Shown here one piece after another: positions 56,772-64,000 of a stretch of DNA of 64,000 bases. Below the pieces are notes generated by a model that worked only from the letters and a program-made list of their open reading frames with translations, had not been told where the DNA came from and did not search any database. Source of the DNA: Agrobacterium tumefaciens (GTDB lineage: Bacteria; Pseudomonadota; Alphaproteobacteria; Rhizobiales; Rhizobiaceae); assembly GCF_009649785.1 (NCBI RefSeq), contig NZ_WJOK01000006.1, positions 1 through 64,000 of the forward strand, read 5' to 3'. Numbering within the stretch: the first letter of the stretch is position 1; every line of letters starts with the position of its first letter. A program made the position numbers and the translations under genes.

Positions 56772-56816
56772 AACCGGTTGCGGATTTTGTTTAAATTGTT
56801 TAATTGCGATTTAAAC
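56772..56816. promoter_or_regulatory. Operator candidates upstream of the LacI regulator
   Basis: AACCGGTT (56772-56779), CG-centred as in LacI operators, and the dyad GTTTAAAT / ATTTAAAC (56789-56816). They lie 40-85 bases before the regulator and may serve autoregulation. Confidence 0.4.
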
Positions 56817-56856
56817 AGAAACGTCTGTCAATGACATGGGTTTGGGGAGAAATGCC

Positions 56857-57879
56857 GTGGCACAAAAGATCAAACTGTCGACAATCGCCGAAAGCCTAGG
56901 TCTATCGACTGCCACCATCTCCCTTGCATTGCGCGACAGTCCGCTGGTCGCCTCTGACACCCGCGACAAGATCAAGGAACAGGCCCGAGCGCTCGGTTAC
57001 ATCTACAACCGCCGGGCCGCCAGCCTGCGCACCTCGCGCTCCGGCATCATCGGCGTGGTGTTCCATGATGTGATGAACCCGTTTTATGGGGAAATTCTCA
57101 AGGCCATCGAAACCGAGCTGGATCGCAGCCGCCAGACCTTCATTCTGTCCAACCATTATGATTCGGTTGAAAAACAGCGCACCTTCATCGAAACGCTGCT
57201 GCAACTTGGTTCTGATGGTATCATCATGTCGCCCGCCATCGGCACGCCGATCGAGGACATGACGCTGGCTGAGGAAAACGGCATGCCCGCCATTCTGGTG
57301 GCCCGCTCGCTCGAGGGCGTCGACATGCCGACCTATCGCGGCGATGACAGCTATGGCATTTCGCTTGCGACCAATCATCTGATCAGTCTTGGCCATCGCA
57401 CCATCGCCATGGTTGGTGGTACCGACCAGACCTCGACCGGCCGCGATCGTTATCAGGGTTATGTCAACGCGCTGCGCAAGGCGGGAATCGAGGTCGATCC
57501 GAACCTGCGTATTCCCGGCCCACGCTCCAAGCAGGGCGGTTTCGAGGCCGCAGTGCATTTCCTGTCGCTGCCGCAGAAGCCCACCGCTGCCGTCTGCTGG
57601 AACGATCTGGTCGCCATCGGCCTGATGAACGGTATTTCGCGCGCCGGACTGGTGGCGGGCGTGGATATTTCCGTGACGGGTTACGATGATCTGGAAGAGG
57701 CGGCCATCGCCACGCCGGCGCTGACCACGGTGTCCAACGGACAGGCCGAGGTGGGGCGCCTTGCGGCGCGCGCGCTTCTGGACAGGCTGGCGGGCAGCCA
57801 CGAGCCGGATGGCGTGCACCTCATCAAGCCGGAAATGCGCATCCGCCAGTCGACAGGGCCGGTGCGTCCGAGGGTTTGA
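56857..57879 (+). CDS. LacI-family transcriptional regulator
   Basis: A 340-aa regulator with HTH KLSTIAESLGLSTATISLAL at the N terminus and a periplasmic-binding-type sugar domain. GTG 56857 with GGGGAGA upstream is the start; an in-frame ATG at 56836 has no proper ribosome site. It precedes the hydroxyacid dehydrogenase and, further on, the inositol genes on the other strand. Control of either is possible. Confidence 0.9.
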   Translation: MAQKIKLSTIAESLGLSTATISLALRDSPLVASDTRDKIKEQARALGYIYNRRAASLRTSRSGIIGVVFHDVMNPFYGEILKAIETELDRSRQTFILSNHYDSVEKQRTFIETLLQLGSDGIIMSPAIGTPIEDMTLAEENGMPAILVARSLEGVDMPTYRGDDSYGISLATNHLISLGHRTIAMVGGTDQTSTGRDRYQGYVNALRKAGIEVDPNLRIPGPRSKQGGFEAAVHFLSLPQKPTAAVCWNDLVAIGLMNGISRAGLVAGVDISVTGYDDLEEAAIATPALTTVSNGQAEVGRLAARALLDRLAGSHEPDGVHLIKPEMRIRQSTGPVRPRV

Positions 57880-57899
57880 GCAGCGTTTCCCTCTCTTTC

Positions 57900-57996
57900 G
57901 TCATTCCGGCCTTCAGCCTAAAGCCAGCCAGCCCAAGCCCTTGAGCTGGAAAGACTCTTTGCGCCGCGCCGACGCGCGCCTCAAGTGCGGCATGAC
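57900..57996. repeat. Palindromic intergenic repeat
   Basis: Bounded by GTCATTCCGGC and GCGGCATGAC, with CAGCCCAAGCCC / the inverse GAGCTGG and the GCGCCGCGCCGACGCGCG centre. The rest of the 300-base gap to 58179 holds only the ribosome site AGGAGG of the next gene. Confidence 0.75.
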
Positions 57997-58179
57997 GGAG
58001 GCGGGCGCGTTAAAAAAACGGCATGAAACTTCCGTCTGCCCCCATAGCTTCCCCTTATTGCCCTTTTCACGGCCGCCGTTGTTTGAAAAGATCGCGGCCC
58101 AGAAGAGCGGGATGGCGAGTGGTTCGCCCATGAATCCGTTCTGACGATATCGGAATGCAATCAGGAGGAATATCCACCC

Positions 58180-59142
58180 ATGTCTGACAGACAAGCCGTC
58201 GTTCTCGTTCCCGGCAAGATCAACCCGCGCGTGCTCGAACGCCTCGAAGGCAAGGTCGAGATCGTGACAGTGCCCGCCGGTGCTGAGCCGGTTCTGCCTG
58301 ATGGTGCGGCTGAGCGCATTAATGCCATCGCCGTTTCAGGCGTCGTCAACGCCAAATGGATCGATGCGCTGCCGAAACTCGAGATCATTGCCAATTTCGG
58401 CGTCGGTTACGATGGCGTTGATGCCAAACATGCCGCCACGCGCGGTATCGTGGTGACCAATACGCCCGACGTGCTGAACGACGAAGTTGCGGACACGACG
58501 ATTGCGCTGCTGATCAACACGGTTCGTCGTCTCTATCAGGCCGAAACCTGGCTGCGTGAGGGTAAATGGGTTGGCGAAGGGCCCTTCGCGCTTTCGCCGT
58601 TTTCCCTGCGCGGCCGCAAGGTCGGCCTTTTCGGCATGGGCCGCATTGGCCAGGAAATCGCCAAGCGGCTGGAGCCATTCAAGGTGGAGATCGGCTATCA
58701 TACCCGCAGCAAGCGCGATGGCCTGCCCTATACCTATTACGGTTCGCTAAAGGAGATGGCGCAGGCTGTCGACACGCTGATCTGCATCGTGCCCGGCACC
58801 CCGGAAACGCGCAAGGCGATCAACGCGGAAATCCTCTCGGCACTTGGTCCGCAGGGCGTGTTCATCAATGTCGGACGCGGCTCCAGCGTCGATGAGGATG
58901 CGCTTTTGCAGGCCCTCAAGAGCGGTGCGGTGGGTGCTGCCGGTCTCGATGTGTTCTACGCAGAACCGAAGGTGCCGGAAGCGTTCCTGTCACTGCCGAA
59001 CGTTTCCCTGCTGCCGCACGTCGCCTCTGCGTCCATCCCGACGCGCAACGCGATGGCCGATCTGGTGGCCGACAATATTCTCGGCTGGTTTAGGGATGGC
59101 AAGGTGCAGACGCCGGTGCCGGAAACGCCGGTTAAGGGATAA
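58180..59142 (+). CDS. D-2-hydroxyacid dehydrogenase (hydroxypyruvate reductase-like)
   Basis: A 320-aa NAD(P)-dependent enzyme. The nucleotide-binding loop is GMGRIGQEIAKRL; the catalytic Arg is in NVGRGSSVDEDAL, the Glu in FYAEPKVPE and the His in LLPHVASAS. It is closest to the GhrB/glyoxylate-hydroxypyruvate reductase branch; exact substrate is inferred. A strong AGGAGG precedes ATG 58180. Confidence 0.9.
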   Translation: MSDRQAVVLVPGKINPRVLERLEGKVEIVTVPAGAEPVLPDGAAERINAIAVSGVVNAKWIDALPKLEIIANFGVGYDGVDAKHAATRGIVVTNTPDVLNDEVADTTIALLINTVRRLYQAETWLREGKWVGEGPFALSPFSLRGRKVGLFGMGRIGQEIAKRLEPFKVEIGYHTRSKRDGLPYTYYGSLKEMAQAVDTLICIVPGTPETRKAINAEILSALGPQGVFINVGRGSSVDEDALLQALKSGAVGAAGLDVFYAEPKVPEAFLSLPNVSLLPHVASASIPTRNAMADLVADNILGWFRDGKVQTPVPETPVKG

Positions 59143-59154
59143 CACCTCTCCGCC

Positions 59155-59239
59155 GTCATCCTCGGGCTTGTCCCGAGGATCCAACCACGTAGCGTTAAAT
59201 CAATCGGTTGCAGATGCTCGGGACAGGCCCGAGCATGAC
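59155..59239. repeat. Palindromic intergenic repeat
   Basis: Bounded by GTCATCCTCGGGCTTG and CCGAGCATGAC, with inner hairpin CTCGGGCTTGTCCCGAG. It sits between two convergent genes. Confidence 0.75.
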
Positions 59240-59275
59240 GAAAGAGGCGAAGTTCCGCGCTAACCCCGCCTCTGC

Positions 59276-60403
59276 CTATTCCGCAATCTCACTCGTCGCG
59301 ACCCATCGTCCCTCGGCGAAGGACCGGGCCATGGCATGAATGCTGCGCTCGATCTTCAGGCCTTCCTCGAAGTCGATGATATGCGCCTTCTTGCCCTCGA
59401 TGGCCGCGATCAGTTCCCGGCACTCGATCACCTTCAGATCGTTGAAGCCGAGCCCGTGGCCGGGTGCGGGGATGAAGCGGTCATACGGCTTGTGGTGAGG
59501 GGCGGCGAGAACGGTTCTGAAACCCTGCTCCTCCGGGCGCCCGTCCGTGGTGTAGAGCTGGAATTCGTTCATCCGCTCCTGGTCGAAAAGGATCGAGCCG
59601 GTGGAGCCGTAAATCTGGATGGCGATACGGCCCTTGCGACCCCAGGCCGAGCGGTTGGCGATCAGCACCGCCGAAATGCCGCCTTCGAGCTTCAGAAGCA
59701 CGCTGGCAAGATCATGCGTTTCCACAGCGCGCTCGCCGCCGCCACTTAGCGGCCGCGTCTCGTAAGGCTTCACCATATCGGTGATCGCGCTTTCAGCATG
59801 GCCGAAAAGGGAAAACAGAAGTGACAGCGGATGAACAGCGAAATCATCCAGCGCGCCATAGCCGGAGGAGGCTTCGCTCTTCCAGTAGAAGGGCTGGGTG
59901 GCATCCGCCATGAAGTCCTCATCCATTTCCGCACGGACATGGTAGACATTGCCGATCGCGCCTTCGTCGATAAGGCGGCGCATATGGCGGATGACAGGGT
60001 TCTGGATATAGTTGTAGCCCATGGCCGCCGCCTTGCCCGAACGGCGGGCCGCATCGCGCATCTTCACGGCATCCGTGAAGGCAGGCGCCATCGGCTTTTC
60101 GCACCAGACGTGTTTGCCGGCATCAAGGGCGGCAATCGCCATTTCGGGGTGAAAGGCATTGGGTGTGGTGACCGAGATCACATCGATTTCAGGATCGGCA
60201 AGCAGATCGCGCCAGTCGCCGGTCGAGCGGGCGAAACCGAACTCGGCGGCTTTCTTCGCCGCAAGCTCGGGATTGACCTCTGCCAGTGTGACCATTCGTG
60301 GACGCTCCACATCGCCGAAAACGCTGGTGACGTTGTTCCACGCCAAAGCGTGGCACTTGCCCATGTAACCCGTGCCAATAAGGCCAACGCCAAGAGCGGC
60401 CAT
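59276..60403 (-). CDS. Gfo/Idh/MocA-family oxidoreductase
   Basis: A 375-aa dehydrogenase. The Rossmann start is GVGLIGTGYMGKCHALAW and the catalytic Lys lies in VWCEKPMAP. A second catalytic Lys/Asp/His set is plausible in DDFAVHPLSLLF. The family oxidises inositols, glucosides and amino sugars. It is transcribed in line with iolB and iolE, so a role in inositol or inositol-derived substrate oxidation is likely, but the standard idhA assignment needs alignment. Confidence 0.88.
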   Translation of the reverse strand: MAALGVGLIGTGYMGKCHALAWNNVTSVFGDVERPRMVTLAEVNPELAAKKAAEFGFARSTGDWRDLLADPEIDVISVTTPNAFHPEMAIAALDAGKHVWCEKPMAPAFTDAVKMRDAARRSGKAAAMGYNYIQNPVIRHMRRLIDEGAIGNVYHVRAEMDEDFMADATQPFYWKSEASSGYGALDDFAVHPLSLLFSLFGHAESAITDMVKPYETRPLSGGGERAVETHDLASVLLKLEGGISAVLIANRSAWGRKGRIAIQIYGSTGSILFDQERMNEFQLYTTDGRPEEQGFRTVLAAPHHKPYDRFIPAPGHGLGFNDLKVIECRELIAAIEGKKAHIIDFEEGLKIERSIHAMARSFAEGRWVATSEIAE

Positions 60404-60491
60404 GGTCTCTTCTCCCCTAAATTATTACGATGAAATCAATACGTTCGATTGCTTTTTTCTCTACGGCAATCGCGACGCGGACCTTCCTCGC

Positions 60492-60524
60492 CCCTCATTC
60501 CTGTGACAGGTACAGGGATGAGGA
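60492..60524. repeat. Palindromic repeat, short copy
   Basis: CCCTCATTCCTGTG / the inverse CAGGGATGAGG around ACAGGT, in the 145-base gap between iolB and the Gfo/Idh gene. Same family as 61418-61450. Confidence 0.75.
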
Positions 60525-60548
60525 GGGTGCCGTGGACGCTGGCGTGCC

Positions 60549-61361
60549 TCAGGGATTGTCGCGGTTGAAAATCCAGTCGTGATCGGGGTGGTTCTTGAAG
60601 CGCCATTTGCGCATCGGCCCGGCCATCACGTTCAGATAATACATCTCGTAGCCATAAGGCGCGCCGCAGGGGTGGTGTCCCTTGGGAACCAGCACTACAT
60701 CGCCGTCCGCCACAGCCATGGTCTCGTCCAGCGACCCATCCTCGGTGAAAACGCGTTGGAAACCGAAACCCTGTGCCGGGTTGAGACGGTGATAATAGGT
60801 CTCTTCCAGATAGGTCATATCGGGGTAATTGTCTTCGTCATGCCGGTGTGGCGGATAGGACGACCAGTTGCCCGACGGGGTGAACACTTCCGTCACCAGG
60901 AGACTATCGGCGACATCGCGCTCTTCCATGGCGATGGGGAAAATGTAACGCGTATTGGCGCCTTTGCCGCGCTCGGTCAGTTGCACGCCATCGGGACCGA
61001 TCTGTTGCGCTTCGCGGCTACCTTTTTCACCCGGTGCGGTGCAGACACCGACGGTGCAATCCGTCGTGGCCGTCAGCGACCATTCGGAGCCGGCGGGGAC
61101 ATAAACGCAGTGCGGCGGCTTGCGCTCGAACACGTTCATGCGGTCGCCGAGTTCACCGAACTCCTTGCCCCCGGTGGAAATCTTCGCCTTGCCTTCGACA
61201 AGCACCAGAATGACTTCCGTATCGCCAGTCTTCTCGGCTGCGGCTTCACCGGGCTTCAGACGATAAAGGCCGAAACCGACATAACCCCAATCCGCGCTTT
61301 GGGGCGTGATGTCGTGCACCTTGCCGCTTGTCGCGACCGGCTTGCGCAGAAGTGAGGTCAT
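60549..61361 (-). CDS. iolB: 5-deoxy-glucuronate isomerase
   Basis: A 270-aa cupin enzyme converting 5-deoxy-glucuronate to 2-keto-3-deoxy-5-deoxygluconate in myo-inositol breakdown. Conserved segments include YPPHRHDEDNYPDMTYLEETYYH, with the metal-binding His and Glu residues, and VLVPKGHHPCGAPYGYEMYYLN. Length and ends match IolB. It follows iolE on the same strand after a repeat. Confidence 0.96.
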   Translation of the reverse strand: MTSLLRKPVATSGKVHDITPQSADWGYVGFGLYRLKPGEAAAEKTGDTEVILVLVEGKAKISTGGKEFGELGDRMNVFERKPPHCVYVPAGSEWSLTATTDCTVGVCTAPGEKGSREAQQIGPDGVQLTERGKGANTRYIFPIAMEERDVADSLLVTEVFTPSGNWSSYPPHRHDEDNYPDMTYLEETYYHRLNPAQGFGFQRVFTEDGSLDETMAVADGDVVLVPKGHHPCGAPYGYEMYYLNVMAGPMRKWRFKNHPDHDWIFNRDNP

Positions 61362-61417
61362 GGTGGTGTTCCTTTTTGGTCAGTCGTTCAATTTATCGGG
61401 CGGCTATTCCCGCGTTT

Positions 61418-61450
61418 CCCTCATCCCTGTGCTTGTCACAGGGATGAGGG
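61418..61450. repeat. Perfect palindromic repeat between iolE and iolB
   Basis: Arms CCCTCATCCCTGTG and CACAGGGATGAGGG are perfect over 14 bases around CTTGT. It is the cleanest copy of the short form and forms a stable hairpin in the iol transcript. Confidence 0.9.
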
Positions 61451-61461
61451 AGTAAAGGGCC

Positions 61462-62370
61462 TCAAGCCGCCTGAGCCTTGTCCAGTCCGGCCTCACGGGC
61501 AAACGCCTTCAGCGATTTCAGGCCGAGGCTCTGATATTCGAAGGGGTTGCGCACATCCGGGTCCTGTTCGGCCTCGATGACCAGCCAACCGCTGTAATTG
61601 TGCTCGGCGGCAATTTTCAGAACCGGCGGGAAGTTCACGCCGCCTTCGCTGTCACCCGGCACGGTGAACACACCGCGGCGAACGCCTTCGAGGAAGGAAA
61701 GCCGCTCGTTCCGAACCTGATCGGCAATCACCGGCCGCACGTTCTTGGCGTGGATATGGCCGACGCGGTGCATGTATTTCTGCGCGACGCGCACGGGATC
61801 TCCGCCGCCGAACAGGCAATGGCCGGTATCGAGCAGCAGATGGGTCTTCGGCCCGGTATGCTTCATCAGAAGGTCGATCTCGTCTTCGCTCTCGACCGCG
61901 GTTCCCATGTGGTGATGGTAGACGAGGGTGATGCCCTGTTCGGCAGCATAGGCCGCCAGCGCCTCCACACCCGCGCCGAACTTCGCCCAATCTTCAGCCG
62001 CAAGGCGCGGACGGTCGACCAGCGCCGTGTCGTCGGCACCGTGAATGGCGTTCGAGGTCTCGCAGACGATGATGACTTTCGAGCCCATGGCTTTCAGCAG
62101 ATCGAGCGCCGGCTGCATGGCCTTCTTTTCGGATTCGATGCTGTCGGTCAGAAGGTTCAGCGAATGCCAGCCGGAGACGAAGGAAAGGCTACGCGGCGCA
62201 AGCACACCCTTCAGGCCTTCCGGGTCAGTCGGGAACTTGTGGCCCTTCTCGATGCCGTCGAAGCCGATCTTGGCTGTTTCGTCGAGGCATTGTTCAAGGC
62301 TGATATTGGCGCCCAGTGTGCGGTCGTCGTCGTTGGACCAGGCAATCGGGTTGGTTCCGTAACGGATCAT
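61462..62370 (-). CDS. iolE: myo-Inosose-2 dehydratase
   Basis: A 302-aa TIM-barrel (AP endonuclease 2-like) enzyme that dehydrates 2-keto-myo-inositol. It starts [16 protein letters not shown], the typical IolE opening, and has metal-ligand segments [30 protein letters not shown] and [15 protein letters not shown] 62370 is one base from the iolD stop, so the two are co-translated. A much longer ORF in this frame runs into iolD and is an artefact. Confidence 0.96.
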   Translation of the reverse strand: MIRYGTNPIAWSNDDDRTLGANISLEQCLDETAKIGFDGIEKGHKFPTDPEGLKGVLAPRSLSFVSGWHSLNLLTDSIESEKKAMQPALDLLKAMGSKVIIVCETSNAIHGADDTALVDRPRLAAEDWAKFGAGVEALAAYAAEQGITLVYHHHMGTAVESEDEIDLLMKHTGPKTHLLLDTGHCLFGGGDPVRVAQKYMHRVGHIHAKNVRPVIADQVRNERLSFLEGVRRGVFTVPGDSEGGVNFPPVLKIAAEHNYSGWLVIEAEQDPDVRNPFEYQSLGLKSLKAFAREAGLDKAQAA

Positions 62371-62371
62371 C

Positions 62372-64000
62372 TTACTGTCTTTCCTTGATATGGTTTTCGT
62401 AGCGCGCGCGCGCCGGTCCGATTTCGGCCCGGTCGGAAACTTCGGGTACCGCCACATCCCACCAGTGGCCACCGGCCTGCGGGGTCGGATAGGGGTCGGT
62501 ATCGATGACGATGACAGTCGTGCGGCTGGATTCGCGAGCGGACGCAAGCGCCGCTTCCAGCTCGGCGATGGTGGAAACCTTGCGCGCATCCGCGCCCATA
62601 GAGCCGGCATGGGCGACGAAGTCGATGGCGATGGGGTTGACGTTGGTGTGGGCGTAGAGGTTGTTGAACTCCGCGCCGCCGGTTTCCATTTGCAGCCGGT
62701 TGATGCAGCCGTAACCCCTGTTATCGGTGATGACGAGCGTGATCTTGACGCCCATGGCAACCGATGTCGCAAGCTCGGAATTCATCATCATGTAGGAGCC
62801 GTCGCCGACCATGACGATCACGTCCCGGTCCGGTTCCGCCATCTTGATGCCGAGGCCGCCGGCAACCTCATAGCCCATGCAGGAGAAGCCGTATTCCATG
62901 TGATAGGAAAGCGGCAGCTTGGATTTCCACAACTGGTGCAGCTCACCCGGCATGGTGCCCGCCGCGCACATGACGACGGTATTTTCGCGCGACTGGCGCT
63001 GTACGGCGCCGATCACCTGCATGTCGGTGGGCAGGCTGTTGGCGTTTTCCTCACCCGGTGCCGCCGTATCGGCATCGGCCTTCTCGAACCATGCCGCCTT
63101 GAGCTTGGCATCCGGTGCCGTGAAGCGGTGGCTGCCAAGCGCGGCCGACAGTTTTTCGAGACCGATCTTCGCATCCGCCGTCAGGCTGATCGCATCGTGT
63201 TTGGCGCTGTCATAGGGCTGCACGTTGAGGGCGAGGATCTTGCGGTCCGGGTTCTTGAACAGCGCCCAGGAACCGGTGGTAAAGTCCTGAAAGCGGGTGC
63301 CGACGCCGAACACCAGATCGGCTTTCTCGCTTATGATATTGGCGCTTTCGGCACCCGTGACGCCGACCGGGCCGAAGTTGAGATCGTGATCCCAAGCCAG
63401 TGCCGATTTGCCGGCCTGGGTTTCGACGACCGGGATGGAATGGGTTTCCGCAAAACGCTTCAGCGTTTCGGTGGCGCCGGAAAAATGCACACCGCCGCCG
63501 GCAACGATGACGGGGTTCTTCGCAGCCTTCAGAGCGGCGACGGCCTCTTCGAATTCCACCACATCCGGTTCCGGGCGGCGTTGCCGCCAGACGCGCTTTT
63601 CAAAGAAGCTGACGGGATAATCATAAGCTTCCGCCTGCACGTCCTGGCAGAAGGCCAGCGTTACCGGGCCGCAATCGGCCGGGTCCGTCATGGTGCGCAT
63701 GGCGCGGGGAAGGGCGGTCAGCAATTGTTCCGGGCGCATGATACGGTCGAAATAACGGCTAACCGGGCGGAAGCAGTCATTCACCGTCATCGTGCCGTCG
63801 CCGAAATCCTCCAGCTGCTGGAGCACGGGGTCGGGACCGCGATTGGCGAAGACATCGCCGGGGATGAGAAGAACCGGCAGGCGGTTGACATGGGCGAGCG
63901 CTGCCGCAGTTACCATGTTGGCAGCACCGGGGCCGATGGAGGAGGTGACCGCCATTGCCCGCCGGCGACGCAGCTGCTTGGAATAGGCAATCGCAGCATG
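62372..64000 (-). CDS. iolD: 3D-(3,5/4)-trihydroxycyclohexane-1,2-dione hydrolase (5' end cut by window)
   Basis: At least 542 codons of a ThDP-dependent enzyme; the frame is open to the last base, so the start lies beyond the window. The opening visible part is [20 protein letters not shown]. The ThDP-binding motif is in [17 protein letters not shown] through [14 protein letters not shown]. It opens the ring of the trione formed by IolE. The full family length is roughly 610-620 aa, so some 70 residues are missing. It is the upstream gene of iolD-iolE-iolB. Confidence 0.96.
   Translation of the reverse strand, partial: HAAIAYSKQLRRRRAMAVTSSIGPGAANMVTAAALAHVNRLPVLLIPGDVFANRGPDPVLQQLEDFGDGTMTVNDCFRPVSRYFDRIMRPEQLLTALPRAMRTMTDPADCGPVTLAFCQDVQAEAYDYPVSFFEKRVWRQRRPEPDVVEFEEAVAALKAAKNPVIVAGGGVHFSGATETLKRFAETHSIPVVETQAGKSALAWDHDLNFGPVGVTGAESANIISEKADLVFGVGTRFQDFTTGSWALFKNPDRKILALNVQPYDSAKHDAISLTADAKIGLEKLSAALGSHRFTAPDAKLKAAWFEKADADTAAPGEENANSLPTDMQVIGAVQRQSRENTVVMCAAGTMPGELHQLWKSKLPLSYHMEYGFSCMGYEVAGGLGIKMAEPDRDVIVMVGDGSYMMMNSELATSVAMGVKITLVITDNRGYGCINRLQMETGGAEFNNLYAHTNVNPIAIDFVAHAGSMGADARKVSTIAELEAALASARESSRTTVIVIDTDPYPTPQAGGHWWDVAVPEVSDRAEIGPARARYENHIKERQ

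Noticed and set aside
62371-62772. Long upstream extension of iolE
   Set aside because: The extension overlaps iolD, is Arg/Ser/Pro-rich, and the normal IolE start [11 protein letters not shown] lies at 62370 with a good ribosome site.

Overview
The window looks like an Agrobacterium/Rhizobium-group alphaproteobacterial chromosome segment. It is GC-rich and gene-dense. It carries sitABCD, emrR-emrAB, metNIQ and iol genes typical of Rhizobiaceae. The GH1 enzyme at 33721-35100 matches, from memory, the well-studied Agrobacterium beta-glucosidase Abg (459 aa). Intergenic gaps hold many copies of a palindromic repeat resembling the rhizobial RIME/RPE elements. I see no rRNA, tRNA, IS element, prophage, CRISPR array or replication origin. 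The mix of catabolic clusters with a few core genes (lysS, gltX, nth, tal) would fit a secondary chromosome, but this is inference.

Layout. 1-5.8 kb: sugar-alcohol cluster (ABC ATPase cut by the left edge, mannitol-type dehydrogenase, HAD phosphatase, pentulose kinase, convergent RpiR regulator). 6.1-9.1 kb: membrane protein, endonuclease III, DUF2244 protein, HTH-alkyltransferase fusion. 9.2-13.4 kb: SorC regulator divergent from transaldolase, IclR regulator divergent from a DHRS6-like dehydrogenase, and a 57-aa DUF1328 protein. 13.5-17.0 kb: sitABCD metal importer with a Mur/Fur-like operator candidate. 17.3-24.6 kb: exported conserved protein, lysS, gltX, SLC13/RCK permease, TerC protein. 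24.8-28.5 kb: TetR regulator divergent from emrA-emrB with paired operators. 28.8-35.1 kb: LacI regulator, xylB, xylA, abg. 35.5-39.0 kb: nitroreductase and metNIQ. 39.2-46.6 kb: CHASE4-GGDEF-EAL protein, trhO, CYTH-CHAD pair, eda, DUF533, GNAT and a small membrane protein. 46.6-48.3 kb: NicO-type metal exporter with DUF1007 partner. 48.4-51.3 kb: two outer-membrane proteins flanking a small secreted repeat protein and a structured RNA segment. 51.5-56.7 kb: MFS transporter, WD40 protein, His-rich COG0523 GTPase, creatininase-family hydrolase, MarR regulator. 56.9-64 kb: LacI regulator, 2-hydroxyacid dehydrogenase, Gfo/Idh/MocA oxidoreductase, then iolB-iolE-iolD, the last cut by the right edge.

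How the genes work together. The window is dominated by import and breakdown of polyols, xylose, beta-glucosides and inositol, each set with its own regulator, feeding the pentose phosphate and Entner-Doudoroff routes (tal, xylAB, eda). A second theme is metal handling (SitABCD, NicO/DUF1007, COG0523 GTPase). No obviously unprecedented multigene system is present. The least explained locus is 49.6-50.6 kb: an exported Gly/Asn-rich repeat protein, a strongly structured 3' RNA ending in an intrinsic terminator, and overlapping palindromes before an Omp25-like gene.
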